Shown piece after piece: positions 11,401 through 23,954 of a DNA stretch of 64,000 bases. A program made the translations under genes and the position numbers. Numbering within the stretch: position 1 is the stretch's first letter; each line of letters starts with the position of its first letter. Source of the stretch: Microcebus murinus (Eukaryota > Chordata > Mammalia > Primates > Cheirogaleidae); assembly GCF_040939455.1 (NCBI RefSeq), contig NC_134109.1, positions 50,558,001 through 50,622,000 of the forward strand, written 5' to 3'. Under the pieces are notes generated by a model. The model was not told the origin of the DNA and did not search any database. It saw only the letters and a list, made by a program, of their open reading frames with translations.

Positions 11401-11637
11401 TTTTACAGAAGTAATCTAGTCTACTTTTCTATATATTTAAACCAATGTTTTTTGAGAACTAAATAGTTTATACTTTTCACAGAAAATTCTTTCAGTATAG
11501 ATATCCAGCACAACCCAAATTTCAAAAAGTTGTAGCTAAGATTTTGAAATACTGGTTTGTTATATTGATACAGTTCATCTTTACCTCAGTTTCTAATTCT
11601 CAGTTGAATTTAGAATCTATAAAATAAAAGTTACTTA

Positions 11638-11782
11638 TTTTTTGCAGAGATGAGGTCTTGTTCTGTTACCTAGGCTGGAATGCAGTGATCATAGCTCACT
11701 GCAGCCTTGAATTCCTGGGCCCAAGCAATACTCCCACCTCAGCCTCCTGCTTACAGGCATGAACCGTAAGACCCAGCTTAAA
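11638..11782 (-). mobile_element. Old Alu monomer (FLAM/FRAM-like), antisense
   Basis: T-rich start, 'gagatgaggtcttgttctgtt', 'taggctggaatgcagtgatc', 'tagctcactgcagccttgaa', 'aagcaatactcccacctcag' and 'ttacaggcatgaaccgtaag'. Only one Alu arm is present and it is much more diverged than the two full-length Alus, so it is an early free monomer or a truncated old Alu. Confidence 0.85.
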
Positions 11783-11784
11783 TT

Positions 11785-12915
11785 TAATTCTATATTTAAT
11801 TATGATATAATGTTATTTTAGGGAGTAAGACTTTAAAATCAACAAATAATATAAACCTATTTTTATTTTTTCGCTAAAATTTGGTCCAGTTTACAACTTA
11901 TTTGTAATGAGCATTCCCAAATGATGCCATTATGTAATTTAGTGCAGTATTCACTAAACTTTTATAGTTTACAGTTGTTTTTAGATGTTGGACATTGCCC
12001 TAACTACTGCTACTGGGCAGGAACATGGTGGAATTGGATTATTTAATAGCAGCATCCATAGGAACAGTTATGGAAAAATTTTTGAAGTCATCTCCCTTTT
12101 TTTTTCATTTAGGAAATCTAAATGTATTTTTAAAAAATTGATGTTGAAACCACTGAAATTGCTTTTCTGCTTTTCTTTTGACTCTTCCATCTGTATTTTT
12201 GGGACAGTAATTCTTATATATTTGATCATGCCCATCACTCTTACTGCCTTAGCTCTTTTTCCTTCTGATTATCCAATTATCTTCAAGTTGTATTATGATC
12301 ACTTCCAAACATGTCTACTTCCCATATTTTCCAGCAAAGAAACAAAACATATCATTGACCACAATTTTTTTTGTATCAAACTTTTTTCCTACTTGTCACC
12401 ATAATGCCACTTTACAATCCCTTACACTACCCTTTTGTATCCTCCCTTGATTCTTTACTGAAAAAAGCCCTTCCTGGAAAGATAACTCTAACATGTAATG
12501 CCATTTTTATTCTAAGCCTTTATTCAGTAAACAATTCTAAAGCAAGATAAATTGTCTGAAAAGATTGTTTTCAATTATTTAAAATCTAATGTTTTTTCTC
12601 TCCAGAAGCACTTTTAATCATTCTATTCCTGAAGACAGGAGATATTTCACATGATTGATTTTTCTATCAAGAGTGTTCAATGTCATGAAATTTAGTATAA
12701 AAATAAAATTAGCTAGCTCTCTACTATCCATTAATCAGAACCTAATTCATTCTTTGAGGAAGACATAAGTTTTCTTTATTTGGGCTGGCTAAATATCTGA
12801 TTGCTTCAAAAACATTTTGAATAAATGAAACTCCTAGACTCAATGGGAAATAAATTTATATGAACCTTGCTCTATAATAGTTAGCATTTAGCTTTCTTCT
12901 CTAATGCTACCAACC
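11785..12915. other. Unassigned AT-rich sequence with an orphan open frame
   Basis: Contains a 139-codon open frame on the plus strand (11985-12404) whose product is rich in Phe, Leu, Ile and Ser, as chance frames in T-rich DNA are. No domain is recognised and no promoter or splice structure can be supported. Not annotated as a gene. Confidence 0.4.
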
Positions 12916-13027
12916 TGGAATATCTCTCCCTCTCCCACTCTGCTTCTCCTCTTTCCTACCTATCCTCTTCCCCCTCCTCCTCTCCCTCTTATCACTTTCT
13001 TTATTCTCATTATTATATTTTTTTTTC
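12916..13027. repeat. Polypyrimidine tract
   Basis: A C/T-dominated stretch (for example 'ccccctcctcctctccctct' near 12971-12990) ending in a short T run near 13020. It could adopt triplex structure; no function is inferred. Confidence 0.7.
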
Positions 13028-13382
13028 TCTGACAGCAAAAGACAAATGATATTGGTTTAGACAGAAGGTATTTTCTATTCCAGTCAAGAGAAAATTTTGA
13101 AAGCAAGTGAATACACTTCTAATATACTGTCAACATTTTCAGAATTCATAGTAAGCACTTCGTTGACTTCCACAATCTTGGTGTGCCAAGGGATTGTCTT
13201 TTAAAAGCCTCTGACCAGGAAATTTAGAGATTTGGTGAGAGTATTCACAGAAACTTAGGTACATACATTTTCTAACAGAAAAGAATTTTAGAGAACTGCT
13301 ATAATAATTGCATCAGTTTAGAGATGAAATACTCTAGAGGCAAAGATGAGAGGTGACGCTCTCCTTGCCAACATTTGCTGGC

Positions 13383-13403
13383 AAAAAAAAAAAAAAAAAA
13401 AAA
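13383..13403 (+). repeat. Poly-A tract
   Basis: 21 consecutive A. No L1- or Alu-like body is recognised upstream, so its origin (retrotransposon tail or simple repeat) is unclear. Confidence 0.8.
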
Positions 13404-13834
13404 GCCTCTTTTGTGTCTATCCACAAAGGGGAAAGGTTTACACAGGCTCTCTTTATCACAACTACTCCTCTTCTTCAGTTCACAGATCCTCTGTGCACAG
13501 AAGCTGCTCAGTGAGAAAGAAGTTGCAGAAATGAACTCTGAGCAGCTTGACCTCCGGACCTGTCCTATATTCTGGGTGAAGTACACATGAAAGAGGGCAC
13601 TGCACTGGTAGCTCTTTGCCTGATAGAAAATTTCCAGAATAAAGCAACTAAGGGAAATTAGATTATTTTTGTGAATCTGTGCAGATTTTAAAATGGTGAT
13701 TTCTCAGTTGTTCCTATAATCAACCTGATAATAATTTAAATTTTACAAAATCTTTTGCTTATAAAGAAATGCTAAATTAACTGCAGCTGTATAGACATCT
13801 ACAACTTCATTGAAATGAAGTCAGAGATCTAGAC

Positions 13835-14010
13835 ATTAAACAAAGTACCTGGATTTAAATACCAGCTCTGTCATTTAAGATCTTGGGCAAACAAATCCTT
13901 CTGTAATTCAATTTTCTTAGCTTTAAAATGGGAATGAAACATTTATCTTTATTTTTGTGCTGTTTTGAGAATGAAACAAGTCCATATGTATTGAACTCTT
14001 CGAATAGCGT
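13835..14010 (+). repeat. MIR SINE, sense
   Basis: Follows MIR order: 'cctggatttaaataccagctctg', 'catttaagatcttgggcaaa', 'cttagctttaaaatgggaatga', then a tail near 'tgttttgagaatgaaacaag'. Length and divergence are typical. Confidence 0.8.
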
Positions 14011-14184
14011 CTGAAACCTATTATGGCCTCAAAGAAGTCATTGTCAATAATTTAATGTCATATTTAAAGTAGCTTTCATTACGGTATATACCTTATTCTG
14101 TCTAGTCCCTAGTTATCTGAGTTTCTGTGTTCTGCTTACCCCACCCCCTTTTTTTTTGCAGTCCCTGTGTAGGGGTAGAATATA

Positions 14185-14268
14185 TGGACTTTAGCATCTG
14201 TGGATTTGTGTATCTGCAAGGGGCCCTGGAACAAATCTCCTGAGGATACCAAGGGATGACTATATGAC
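14185..14268 (-). mobile_element. MER2-like (Tigger) terminal fragment
   Basis: The string 'tttgtgtatctgcaaggggc', 'cctggaacaaatctcctgag', 'gataccaagggatgactata' matches the terminal region of MER2, ending at a TA. Only this end is recognised. The sequence immediately left of it is not clearly MER2. Confidence 0.75.
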
Positions 14269-14269
14269 A

Positions 14270-15700
14270 ATACATCTAAATTCTTATGTAAATAAGAACA
14301 GTATTTCTTCTTTTGGGAGACATTGAAGTCCTTAAGGAATGATGAATTCACATGTTATAGAAATACCCACAGAGATGAAAAAGTATAACACTAGACATGA
14401 GACAGCTTGTTTTAACCATGAAAATATTTCATGTGGCATAAAAGATGCTAATGACTTCTTCAGTTACCTAAAAATCTGCTGCCTTCTTTCATGCTCATCA
14501 TAGACACGCCCTTGGAAATACCACAACTCTAGCACTTCCAAAAAAAATAGTCTCCAATGAAGAATCATAATGCTGTGTGTTAAGATTTCAACTAGTTTAG
14601 AATCACAAAGTGATTTTTTTTTGTCATTAGGCTACTGGTAGTTTAAAATACTCATAGTCACATGTCTTCTTTATGGTGATTTTTCTGCATGGCAATTATG
14701 TGCATGACAATTCTCATCTTTAAGAACAGGCTCCCATATTTCTAAATTCTTTGGACTATGGCTCACTTTAATACCAACATACAGGTAACAATGTTATTGC
14801 TGTTTACTCTTTTCATTTGTTTTTATCTGCCTGCTAATTCTTGTACCAGTTCCACTCTCTTTTAACTATGGTAGTGATTAAATATGTTTTAATATCTAGA
14901 AGGAACATTTCATTTTTACTCTTCTGTTCCGAACTATAGTTATTTTTGCCTCTTTCTTAAGAATAATTTTAGAAGTACTTGAGATTTTAGATTTAAAAAT
15001 GATATTTCAAGATTATTGAAATTAATTTTACTAGGTAAATATTGGAATAACTGAGATCTTAAGACTTTCAGATCTTCCCATTTATAAATACAATTTGTTT
15101 CTTTATTGTATTAGGCTTTTGTATTAATAAAATCTTATTTTCTTCATTCAAGCCCTACATAATGTTCTACCATTTTATTTTTTATGTAGGGATTATGAAT
15201 GAGATACTTTTTCATTTTAACAATATTGCTGGTATTCAGAAAAGTTATTTATTGGAAATATCCATTTGAAATAGTTTTATATCCAGGCCATTTGTTGAAG
15301 TCTCTCATTATTCTTTACCCATTTATGCCCACCAGACCTAGTTTTATTCAGATGCTTTTATTCATTGAGGAAAGATTTATGTCCATGTACTAGATGTAAT
15401 GTGAATCTGTGAAGTTAGAGAAATAGCTTAAAACCAGTGCATGAAGGGAATTTGTACTAGTGAATGGAAAAGGATGAAGAGAAAAAATAAAGTGGATGAG
15501 AGAGGTGACATTGAAAGAAAAGCAAATATCCTGCCTGGATATTCAGCACATTACTATGTGACACTTTATAGATTTGCCTCAAATCATTCTGCATATTTTC
15601 AGTTGAAGATTTGTGCTTTGCTGTGCTTTTCCTTGCTATCATGTGCAACTGCTCTACCTTATATGTTTCATAAAGAGTTACACTTCTCAAAAATGTTGAC
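14270..15700. other. Unassigned AT-rich sequence
   Basis: No gene or confidently named repeat seen. Short open frames are scattered on both strands with no recognisable domain. Confidence 0.4.
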
Positions 15701-15704
15701 TTGA

Positions 15705-16030
15705 CCAAAAAATAATTGTACATATTTCTGAGTTACAGTGTGATATTTCCATACATGTATACAATGTGTAATGATCCAATCAGGATAATTAGCATATCCT
15801 TCACCTCAAACATTTATTATTTCTTTGTGTTGAGAACATTCAAAATGCTCTCTTTTGGCTATTTGAAAATTTATAATAAATTATTGTTAACTATAGTCAC
15901 CTTACAGCACTATAGAACACTAGAACTTTTTCCTCCAATCTAGCTGTAATTTTGTATCCATTAACCAACCTCTCCCTATCCCCTCCAACCCCTCCCCTTT
16001 CCAGCCTCTAGTAACAATAAAGTGCTGCAT
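15705..16030 (-). mobile_element. L1 3' UTR, antisense (L1M-type)
   Basis: Characteristic antisense L1M 3'-UTR order: 'gatatttccatacatgtata', 'ttaactatagtcacc', 'tatagaacactagaactt', 'tttgtatccattaaccaacc', then a C-rich run and 'tccagcctctagtaac'. There is no matching ORF2 sequence on the right, so only the 3' end is present. Confidence 0.85.
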
Positions 16031-17339
16031 TCTTAATTTTCAACAGATACTATATTATCTTAAAGAAATATCATTAAAAAAGACATATCTCTAGGCATCA
16101 CTGTTCAGAGGTATTTGAATTTTAAGGCAAAAAATCAATCTGTGAATATGGACAGATCCTACAAGAATCACAGATATCCATTTGGAGTAAAATAGAATAA
16201 TCTCCTCTCTACTTCCAGAAAATTTGAAGCAATGAGTGATTATTTTGGAATAAGGATGTTGAAAATCTATAGTATAAGGAGGTAATACAAACCCTGGGAA
16301 ACCATGAAATGAAAGACTTAACAGGATAGTAAAAATACAATTTTTCATATCCAGGGTCTAAAATGTACTGGCATTTATCTAAGCAAAATTAACATCATTT
16401 CCATTTAGGACAACCCTCTTTTAAAGTGATATGGATCTCTTCCAACCAATATAATACCAATCTATCAATTTGATTAATATTTGCTTTTTTTAAACCCTGA
16501 GCCCAAAACATTTTCAGATTTCATTGCACTTCTTGTCTTCAATTCTTCCTTTTGTATGTTCATAAATATATCTAATATATTTATAAATTAGAAATTCTTC
16601 TAGATAATTTACATTCAGCTTTCTATTTTCACATTTATTTCTAGTCTAAGGTAAATAGAATAGCAATGCATATTTGACGTGGTATTGAAGCAGTATTGTT
16701 TGTCTTGTTGCTCCCTTATTTTAGCCACAAATCACAATTGTATGAAAATACAAAAAATATTCCAACAAGATTTGGAGAAGTATCTCTAGGGTATAACAGA
16801 ACCAGTGGAAAAATAAAAACTGCTGGCTTGCTGGGGCTCTACTTTTTTGCTATGCCATGGTGCTGTGCTTCCAATTTGAAAAGACAATTGAATAATATTG
16901 TCATTGGAGAAGCTTTTGGATATATGACCAATATGTGTTTTTAAATCTTCTGACACAGAGAGGAATCCTATACATTTATTTTCCATTTTGCTTTTAAAGG
17001 AATGTGAGTGTTGAACTATATGATAAAACATAAAACTTGTGTATATTATACACAAGATGCATTTTTGTAGTTCAATTATTTTCAAAAAAACATTTTTACC
17101 TCTGAACTGAAATCACAGACACACAATAAAATGGGCCTTCAACTAATCATTATATTTTTAAGTATCATTAGCTCTATAAGCATTTTCTGTGACCAGCTAT
17201 CTGGCTATCTTGCACAGACTTAACTAACTCAAAGACCAGGAATTCACTTTTTTTTTTTTTTTTTGGTAGAATAACTTGTGCTACTCCAGGAAAAAAATCA
17301 CCTGTTAAATCTAAAGCAAACTAAGAACTCAAAGTACTG
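16031..17339. other. Unassigned sequence with a poly-T tract at 17247-17264
   Basis: No gene supported. Opposing short open frames (16696-16944 plus, 16786-17085 minus) overlap and have no recognisable domain. A small hairpin 'cttgtgtat/atacacaag' lies around 17036-17056. Confidence 0.4.
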
Positions 17340-17515
17340 TCAAGAGACATGTGATGTAGGGGAATGAATCTTCATTTAGAAATCAAGAGTGGTAGTTTCT
17401 AATCACATTTTCACAGCTGGATTACTTGTGTGATACTAAGAAAATAAGTCTTTCTGGTTTTCAAATTCTTCCTCTACAGAATGAAGTTGTGGGACTAAGT
17501 AACTAATGCAAAGAT
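17340..17515 (+). repeat. MIR-like SINE fragment, sense
   Basis: The order 'agctggattacttgtgtgat', 'actaagaaaataagtctttct', 'caaattcttcctctacagaat' and 'gaagttgtgggactaa' resembles the MIR core and its downstream region. Strongly diverged. Confidence 0.6.
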
Positions 17516-20190
17516 ATTTTGATGTTGTCACATATCCATGTTCAATGGCTTCTGGGTGATGTAGAGCAAGAATCATAGAAACGAAGTATGATTTGTTACA
17601 TTTACCATGATGAATAATCATATACTTGGGCTTGTGTAAGGATCTGAGTTCAAATAAATAAAACTTTGAGATCATTTAACAAAATTATTTTAGCTCTTCT
17701 ACTTTCATTTTCTTTTCTATTATTATGTTATCTCATGAATTATGATTAATTTATGAATAATAGAAAATGTTTCATGTTATGCCATTACAGTGGAAACAGC
17801 CTCAACATAGATTTTCTCCAATGGCAAGGTGAATATAACCAAAGACTGATGTTTGAATTCATATTGTTTTCTTGAATGCACAAACTACCTTCCAAGAAAA
17901 TGGCTTGGCCTCTTTTGAGGTGAAGGTTGGAATGTGCAGTAAGATATAAGGAGAAGTTTTACCATTGTAGAGTCCAAATTTTGCTGACTAGAACTCTGCC
18001 ACACTACTTCCTGATTCAGAAGAGGATAAATAGTGTATAAACTGAGCTCTGCTGAAGTAATCATTTTTATTAGCATGATTTTCATCCGACCCTGAATTGA
18101 CCCTGGAGTGCTAATTATACTTAAACTCTAAGTATAATTGTGAACATACGGTAAATGAAGAATATGTGAACCTGAATGAATTTACAAAGTCAGCTATGTA
18201 AAAACAGATACTTAGAGGTCAAACTAAACTAATATGTAAATCCATAATGATTTTCACCTCCAGAAATAGAGGTTATTCTTTCCCTTAAAATAATTACTAT
18301 CATTCTAGCTTTATAAGTATGCATTGTTATTGCTTCATAAGACATGCTGCTTTCAAATCTTACTTTTCCTTCTATTTTATAATCCTTATTATAGTATTTT
18401 TATGTTGAACTATTCTCATTTAAAAATGTTTCTGTTTTCTTAATGCAGAAACAATTGACCTTGTCCAGAGCAATCTTGTTTTTATATAAAATGTCAAGCT
18501 AGTGAAGACATGTACAAAAGAAAAAATGCTGCAAGCAGTAAATGCTGCTCACTTTGCATTTTATTGCATCAGCATATCTAAATGTTCCTCGTTAGCCCAA
18601 TAAGTACCCATCTTGTGCTTACTTTTTCCAAAATGTTTTCAGTTTCTTTAAAATTTAAGTTACTGATCACTGTTTCATAGGGCAGAACTCAGGTAAACAT
18701 TGTAAAGGAATAAAAGCTCTGCAATGGACTTTTATTAATATATATGTGATTATGCAATGCAATCCCAAATTATTTGAAAAGCTAAAGACTGGGCACTAAC
18801 CTGGAAGTTGAATGAGGAGGACCATATCAATGATGATCCCTTCAATGTTATGTTTTGATAGAAAGTATTTACAGAAGTATTGTGTATATTTTCTCTCTAT
18901 TATATTTGTAGTAATAAGGCTTGGCCATGATTAATGTATTTTCCCTGACTGACACCTTAATTGTGAATAAGTCCACAAGATTATCTCATACTTCAAAGAA
19001 ATAGTCATTTTCCTAATAGTCTTTGTATTATCTGATGTATGTTCAGCAAAATCATCACACTAGCTCACCACCAATTATAGTAGTATTGATATAAAAAATT
19101 AAGACCACACAAAGAAAGATTACAGAAAAGTAATTACAAGACATTTGAGGTTAGTTTTGATGGAATTATTAATTGAAAACCAAAGAAAGTACTTGATTTA
19201 GATCAAGCAAATAGAATCTTCTTGACTCAAAGCTCCAACCTCATTTTATTTGATATTAAAACATTAGAGTAACTGATTAAAAGTTCAAAACACATTTGCC
19301 AACAATCTAATTGTATTTACATTTTAACAAAACTCTGGCCTCTGTTCTCTCCCAGATCTGAAATCTGATTTTTCAGACTTTATTCCCAACTCCTCAATTT
19401 TCTATAAAGCACCTGACAACCAATCAAGACAAGTTATAGTAGATCATAATAGAATTGGAGAGCACATGCATTTTTAGATAGGGAAATAGAACGTTAAGAA
19501 TGGTAAGCCACCTACCATTGTGCTTGGTTGGAACACAGTGAATGGCGGATTCTTTGTTGTTTAATTGTGATTGATGCAATGACAATGTACAAATGATTGA
19601 CTCATCTTGGCTAACTATGATGACCTCACATGTAATGCAAACACATTTATTCACAATGTTACTAAAACTTAAACTTATATTTTAAGTTTTAAGTCTGAAT
19701 TTTGAATCCTATCCCAAATAAATATTTGCAAGCAGTGATATCTCATGTTAAACTATAATTTTTATTTTCCTCAAAATTTCTATTATGAATTCTCCTTGTA
19801 ACTCAAACACCTTAATATGTTCAAAGTGAATAACATATTATACAATGTAATCAATACATTCTACTTCAGATGAAGCTAGCCTCTGTTTTTTCTCTCTGAA
19901 TGTAGACTAATCATTGTTCTTTATAATGCATGCTTAAATGTCTTTGGTGAATATTTTAACTATCACATTACTCCTATATTTACAGTGTCTGCACATAAAT
20001 ATCTGGACAATAAATAAAATTCTCATTTAAATCAATTTTTAAATTTCTTTTGAATTTTCTACATAAGAGACTAACCAAAGTTCAGTAAAAATGCAGAATT
20101 GAAAAATCTTAAATAGCTGATTATTAAACCAGTTTTTAGATTATCTGACACTATGAGTGATATGCAATAAATGTTTAATAAACATTGATT
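17516..20190. other. Unassigned AT-rich, apparently unique sequence
   Basis: No named repeat or gene. The stretch 18480-18640 has several TF-like words (for example 'tttgcat') and little simple-repeat character; it is discussed as a possible conserved element only. Confidence 0.35.
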
Positions 20191-20194
20191 TAAA

Positions 20195-20300
20195 AAATAA
20201 AACTAATGACTAGTATTTTCAAGTGCTCATTCTATGCCTGTAATTATGGTAATTACGATACATGCATTATCTTGTTTCATCACAACCCTACGAACTGAAT
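20195..20300 (-). repeat. MIR-like SINE fragment, antisense
   Basis: 'aagtgctcattctatgcctg', 'atacatgcattatcttgttt', 'catcacaaccctacgaactg' follow the antisense MIR pattern. Confidence 0.65.
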
Positions 20301-22325
20301 TTATGGATCAATGATCCCTAACAAGGCTACCATCTAGTGGTGATTAATTTAAACTATAATCAAGTACTTCAGAATTGTTATTCTAACATCCAAAGGAAGG
20401 CTTGAGAATTCTGTTACAAGGATAAAAATTATATTGTTCAACATTTGATTTGAAAATAGCATGAAATACATTGTTTTGTAGTCTACTTCTGGACATTTAA
20501 ATATGTCCTATTTGATAGGTTGTATTAATAAATCTGACCACTATGAAAATATGATAACAAATTTTGTGGACAATGAGGACATTAATTTACAAATGTTTCT
20601 TACTGTTTCTACAATAATATATTATTTTTATTAAGTCTTTATATCATTATCACCTAGACTAAAACATTGTTCCATTCTTTTTCTTTCACAGATAGATGAG
20701 AGTAAGAAGAAAAAAATCTGAAAGATCTATGGGGATAAATGAACAGAGAAAGAAGTAGAAACTACCTGTTTACACGGAAAACTATCAGCATTCTCAAACA
20801 ATTTCTCTTGAGTGAAAACCTATTAGTGATTGGAATTTGGGGCAACACAGAATGTAACAGGTTTCTAAGTGGTTTCCATGGCACAGTCCACATACCACCC
20901 AAAATCTCCATGCACTTGGAATTGAGCAAAAGTATCTCATGAGACTTCACACTCAATTACAAAGTACTGTGAAGGGTGCCTTTATGCTGGTTTGCTCAAT
21001 TAATTACAGCAAGTGTCACCATGGACAGCTTGCAGCAGTTAATTGAATTTGACAGGTTAACTTGAGAGCCCTTTTCACTGAATGCATTAGGGAGTTAGGG
21101 CAAGCAAAAGGGCTGTCCAAAACAGAAGAGTCAAGTGAAAAAAATACTCATAGTGTAGTCAGCATTAGGTAGTTTAGAAATATTTACCTCCAAAAGGAAA
21201 GAATGCCCAGAGAATACATCAGTGGGATGTCATTTCATTGTTCTTATATTCTAGTAGATTGCCCAATTTGCTTCTATTTTAGGAATTTCTATACTGAGAT
21301 TTATAATTTTAGAGACTTTTGAATTATTTTAATAACTGCACACAACAAAATATATTACTATTTCATGCTTCCTATTGGACACATCTAAAACCATAGGTCC
21401 ATAATTTTAAGTTCAAAATTAATCTCATTTTTTTATTCTCCACTTTAAAATTGTCTCCTCCTATATGCTTGATATTTGTCAAATCATTAACAAAAGAACA
21501 ATAAATCTAATTCCATACATCATCTTTGACTTTTTTTTTCTTTTCACAATTCTTCCACTTAATACCTTTCAGTAATTCCCATTGCTTCCATTCCTCAAAT
21601 ACCTCTAAAATCCCTGTTGTAAATTAACCACTTTGGTACAGCACTCACTGGCCATGAAACCTTGCCCACAGCCAGCACTCATACTCTGCATGATAGTTTG
21701 TGCTGTGCATTGACGACGAATCCGTTTTGCTCTTGTGTGAGGAGGAAAGCTTTAAAGCACTGGAAGCTTGTTTTACTTTACAGGCAGCTTCACTTGTAAT
21801 GTAAATCAGAAGAGGTAACATACACATATATGTTTTAATTACGTTATTTTTAAATGTTCACGATTTTATTTTGATAAATCAAAAATTAGAAAAGTCATAT
21901 CACAGCTGTCGGCTAAAGTCCATGCTCAGCTGTGTGCGTTCATCTGTGGCTATTGACTACAGTCCACGCTGGTACTGAAGTGGTGAATTACCTTTTTTCT
22001 AGTTCAGACCCTCATCACATTAACTTGTTTAATTATAAAATATTTTTTTTAAGTCTCCTATTTGACAGCTCTGCCTTCATTTGCTGTGCTCCTACCCTTC
22101 AGTCCATTCTCTACATAGTCTTAATGTGAGTGCTTTTTCTATAGTGCAAATTTGATTATGTTATTTCAATCTCTGGGAGATTGAGAGGTGGATTATTATA
22201 TTAAATTTAATTGGTTAAATTTAAGTAGGCACATATAGGCTAGTGGCGGCTACTGTATTGAACAGTGCCGCTCTGGAGGAATCTCTAAAAATAGAAAATA
22301 AAATATAAAACATTAAACTAGAATT
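20301..22325. other. Unassigned sequence including a non-repetitive block at 20980-21130
   Basis: No gene supported. The block 20980-21130 contains a 'caattaattac' word at 20998-21008 and a 'ttaattg' word at 21039-21045 in otherwise mixed-composition sequence; it is listed as a candidate regulatory element in the findings. Confidence 0.35.
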
Positions 22326-22329
22326 CTAA

Positions 22330-22950
22330 AGAGACATTCCACTTACCCAAAATAAAGCAGACAAAGAGAAACAGAGGAACACAAACCAAAGGGAGATAAC
22401 AACTAAACAAATATCAAAATGATAGCTACAAACTCAACCGTATCAGCAAATGCATTGAATATAAATGGGCCAAACAATCCAACTAAATGGTAGAGATTTT
22501 GAGACTGGATTTAAAGAAGAGTTAGACACCTATAAGGTATCTACAAGATATACACTGTAAAAATAAAGCCTTAGGTTGAATGTAACATGATGAATAAAAG
22601 ATATACAACATAAACAGTATGCATAAGAAAACAAGACTGCCTGTTTTAACAAAAAGAAAATGGATTTCCAAAAATGGAAAATTAATGGAGATAACGGAAA
22701 TAAGTTTTTAAAGATAAAGGTAAAAAGAAAAAAAGAAGACATAACAACAATAAATGTGGCTCTCTCCAATAGTAAAGCTTCAAAATACACCAGGAAAATA
22801 CTGACAGACCTAAAGAGAGAAATAGACAATCCACATGTGTAACTAGATATTCTAATACTCTTCTTCCAGTAGTTAACAGGATAGGAAATAAAATTAGTAA
22901 GGACATAGAAGTTTTGAACAAAACTATCACCTAACTTGGCCTAATAGACA
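22330..22950 (+). mobile_element. L1M ORF2 fragment (endonuclease region), sense
   Basis: Recognisable ORF2 N-terminal DNA: 'ctcaaccgtatcagcaaatg', 'cattgaatataaatgggcca', 'aacaatccaactaaatggta', 'ctacaagatatacac', 'gacataacaacaataaatgt', 'tgacagacctaaagagagaa' and 'atagacaatccacatgtgta'. These correspond to the apurinic endonuclease part of ORF2p. Several internal deletions and frameshifts are present and no long frame survives. Confidence 0.8.
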
Positions 22951-22954
22951 TTTC

Positions 22955-23040
22955 TTCATAAATTTTAAAAATATATATTTCTAATTGACACATAATAATT
23001 ATATATATGGAGTACCATGTGATATTTTGATACATGTCCT
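22955..23040 (-). mobile_element. L1 3'-UTR fragment, antisense
   Basis: 'aattgacacataataattat', 'ggagtaccatgtgatatttt' and 'gatacatgtcc' are the antisense L1 3' UTR. It lies between two sense L1M fragments, so orientation flips twice within 100 bp. Confidence 0.65.
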
Positions 23041-23520
23041 CTGACTCAGTAATTCAACTTTTACAAATAATAACATATGCAGGGAAATTTTAATATTCAT
23101 GTATATCCATGTGACTTTTTTATAATACTAAAGTATAAACAACTGAAATTTCTCAAAATAGAATAATTGCACTGATTAATTACATAGATGGCAAACCATT
23201 TGTAAATAGTCATTAGAAACTGGATTTTTAAAAAATATATTGTGTTAAAACATATAAATATATTGTGTTATTATAGGAAAGTACTCCAGGTATGACATAA
23301 AATGAAAAATAAGTTGATAGTTCAAAAAATACATTCAGTAATGTTATAATCTATGAAAAAATATACAGATATATTAAACATAAAAGTGCAGCATAACATT
23401 CACAATGTTTCTTGGGTGATAGAATTATAGTGGAACTTGCATAATTTTCTATATACTTTTGTGTTTTGTGATTTCTTCAATAAACATTTATTATTTTTAT
23501 AAATGCTTATATTTGTAAGC
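23041..23520 (+). mobile_element. L1M 3' end (ORF2 C-terminus and 3' UTR), sense
   Basis: Begins 'ctcagtaattcaacttttac', then passes through sequence like L1MC/L1ME ORF2 C-terminus and finishes with 'ttgtgatttcttcaataaac', 'atttattatttttataaatg', the usual end of this class. Very diverged. Confidence 0.6.
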
Positions 23521-23814
23521 TATTTTACATTAGTACATTTAAAAAATGCTTTAGTTTACTATCTCTGGCTGAGATTATCTTTAGAGTAAACGCTGCTTAG
23601 AAATTTGTCACTATTTTTCAGACAACCTGCTGTGAAAATACATCTCATTAATGTTTCTTCTTGGGAGTTAAAAATATATACAAATATAGGAATGTGTGCA
23701 TCTATATAAATGTGCATATATATGTATATATCATCACTAAGATTTAAGAAAGGAAAATGTTAAATTAGTAACATAAAAAATTAAATTATAAGTGAAATGA
23801 TTATGATTAACTAA

Positions 23815-23930
23815 TATACTTTGGCTATTAAACTCTTATCAGATATATGGTTTGCAAACATGTTCTCCCATTTTTGCATTGCCTTTTTTCATTTTGTTGA
23901 TTGTTTCGTTATTCAAAAGCTTTTTAACAT
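23815..23930 (-). mobile_element. L1 ORF2 fragment, antisense (inverted 5' part)
   Basis: 'ctttggctattaaactctta', 'tcagatatatggtttgcaaa', 'catgttctcccatttttgca' and 'ttgttgattgtttcgttatt' are antisense ORF2. This piece corresponds to the L1 sequence immediately upstream of the sense fragment that follows at 23955, so the two make up one 5'-inverted insertion. Confidence 0.8.
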
Positions 23931-23954
23931 ACATTCCTACATTTATTTTCACTT

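Noticed and set aside
11985..12404. 139-codon open frame on the plus strand
   Set aside because: Composition is that of a chance frame in T-rich DNA (Phe, Leu, Ile, Ser), no domain or splice context, and no RNA evidence is available.
13346..13590. Three overlapping frames around the poly-A tract at 13.38 kb
   Set aside because: All depend on the poly-A/poly-T run (Lys or Phe repeats) and have no recognisable domain.
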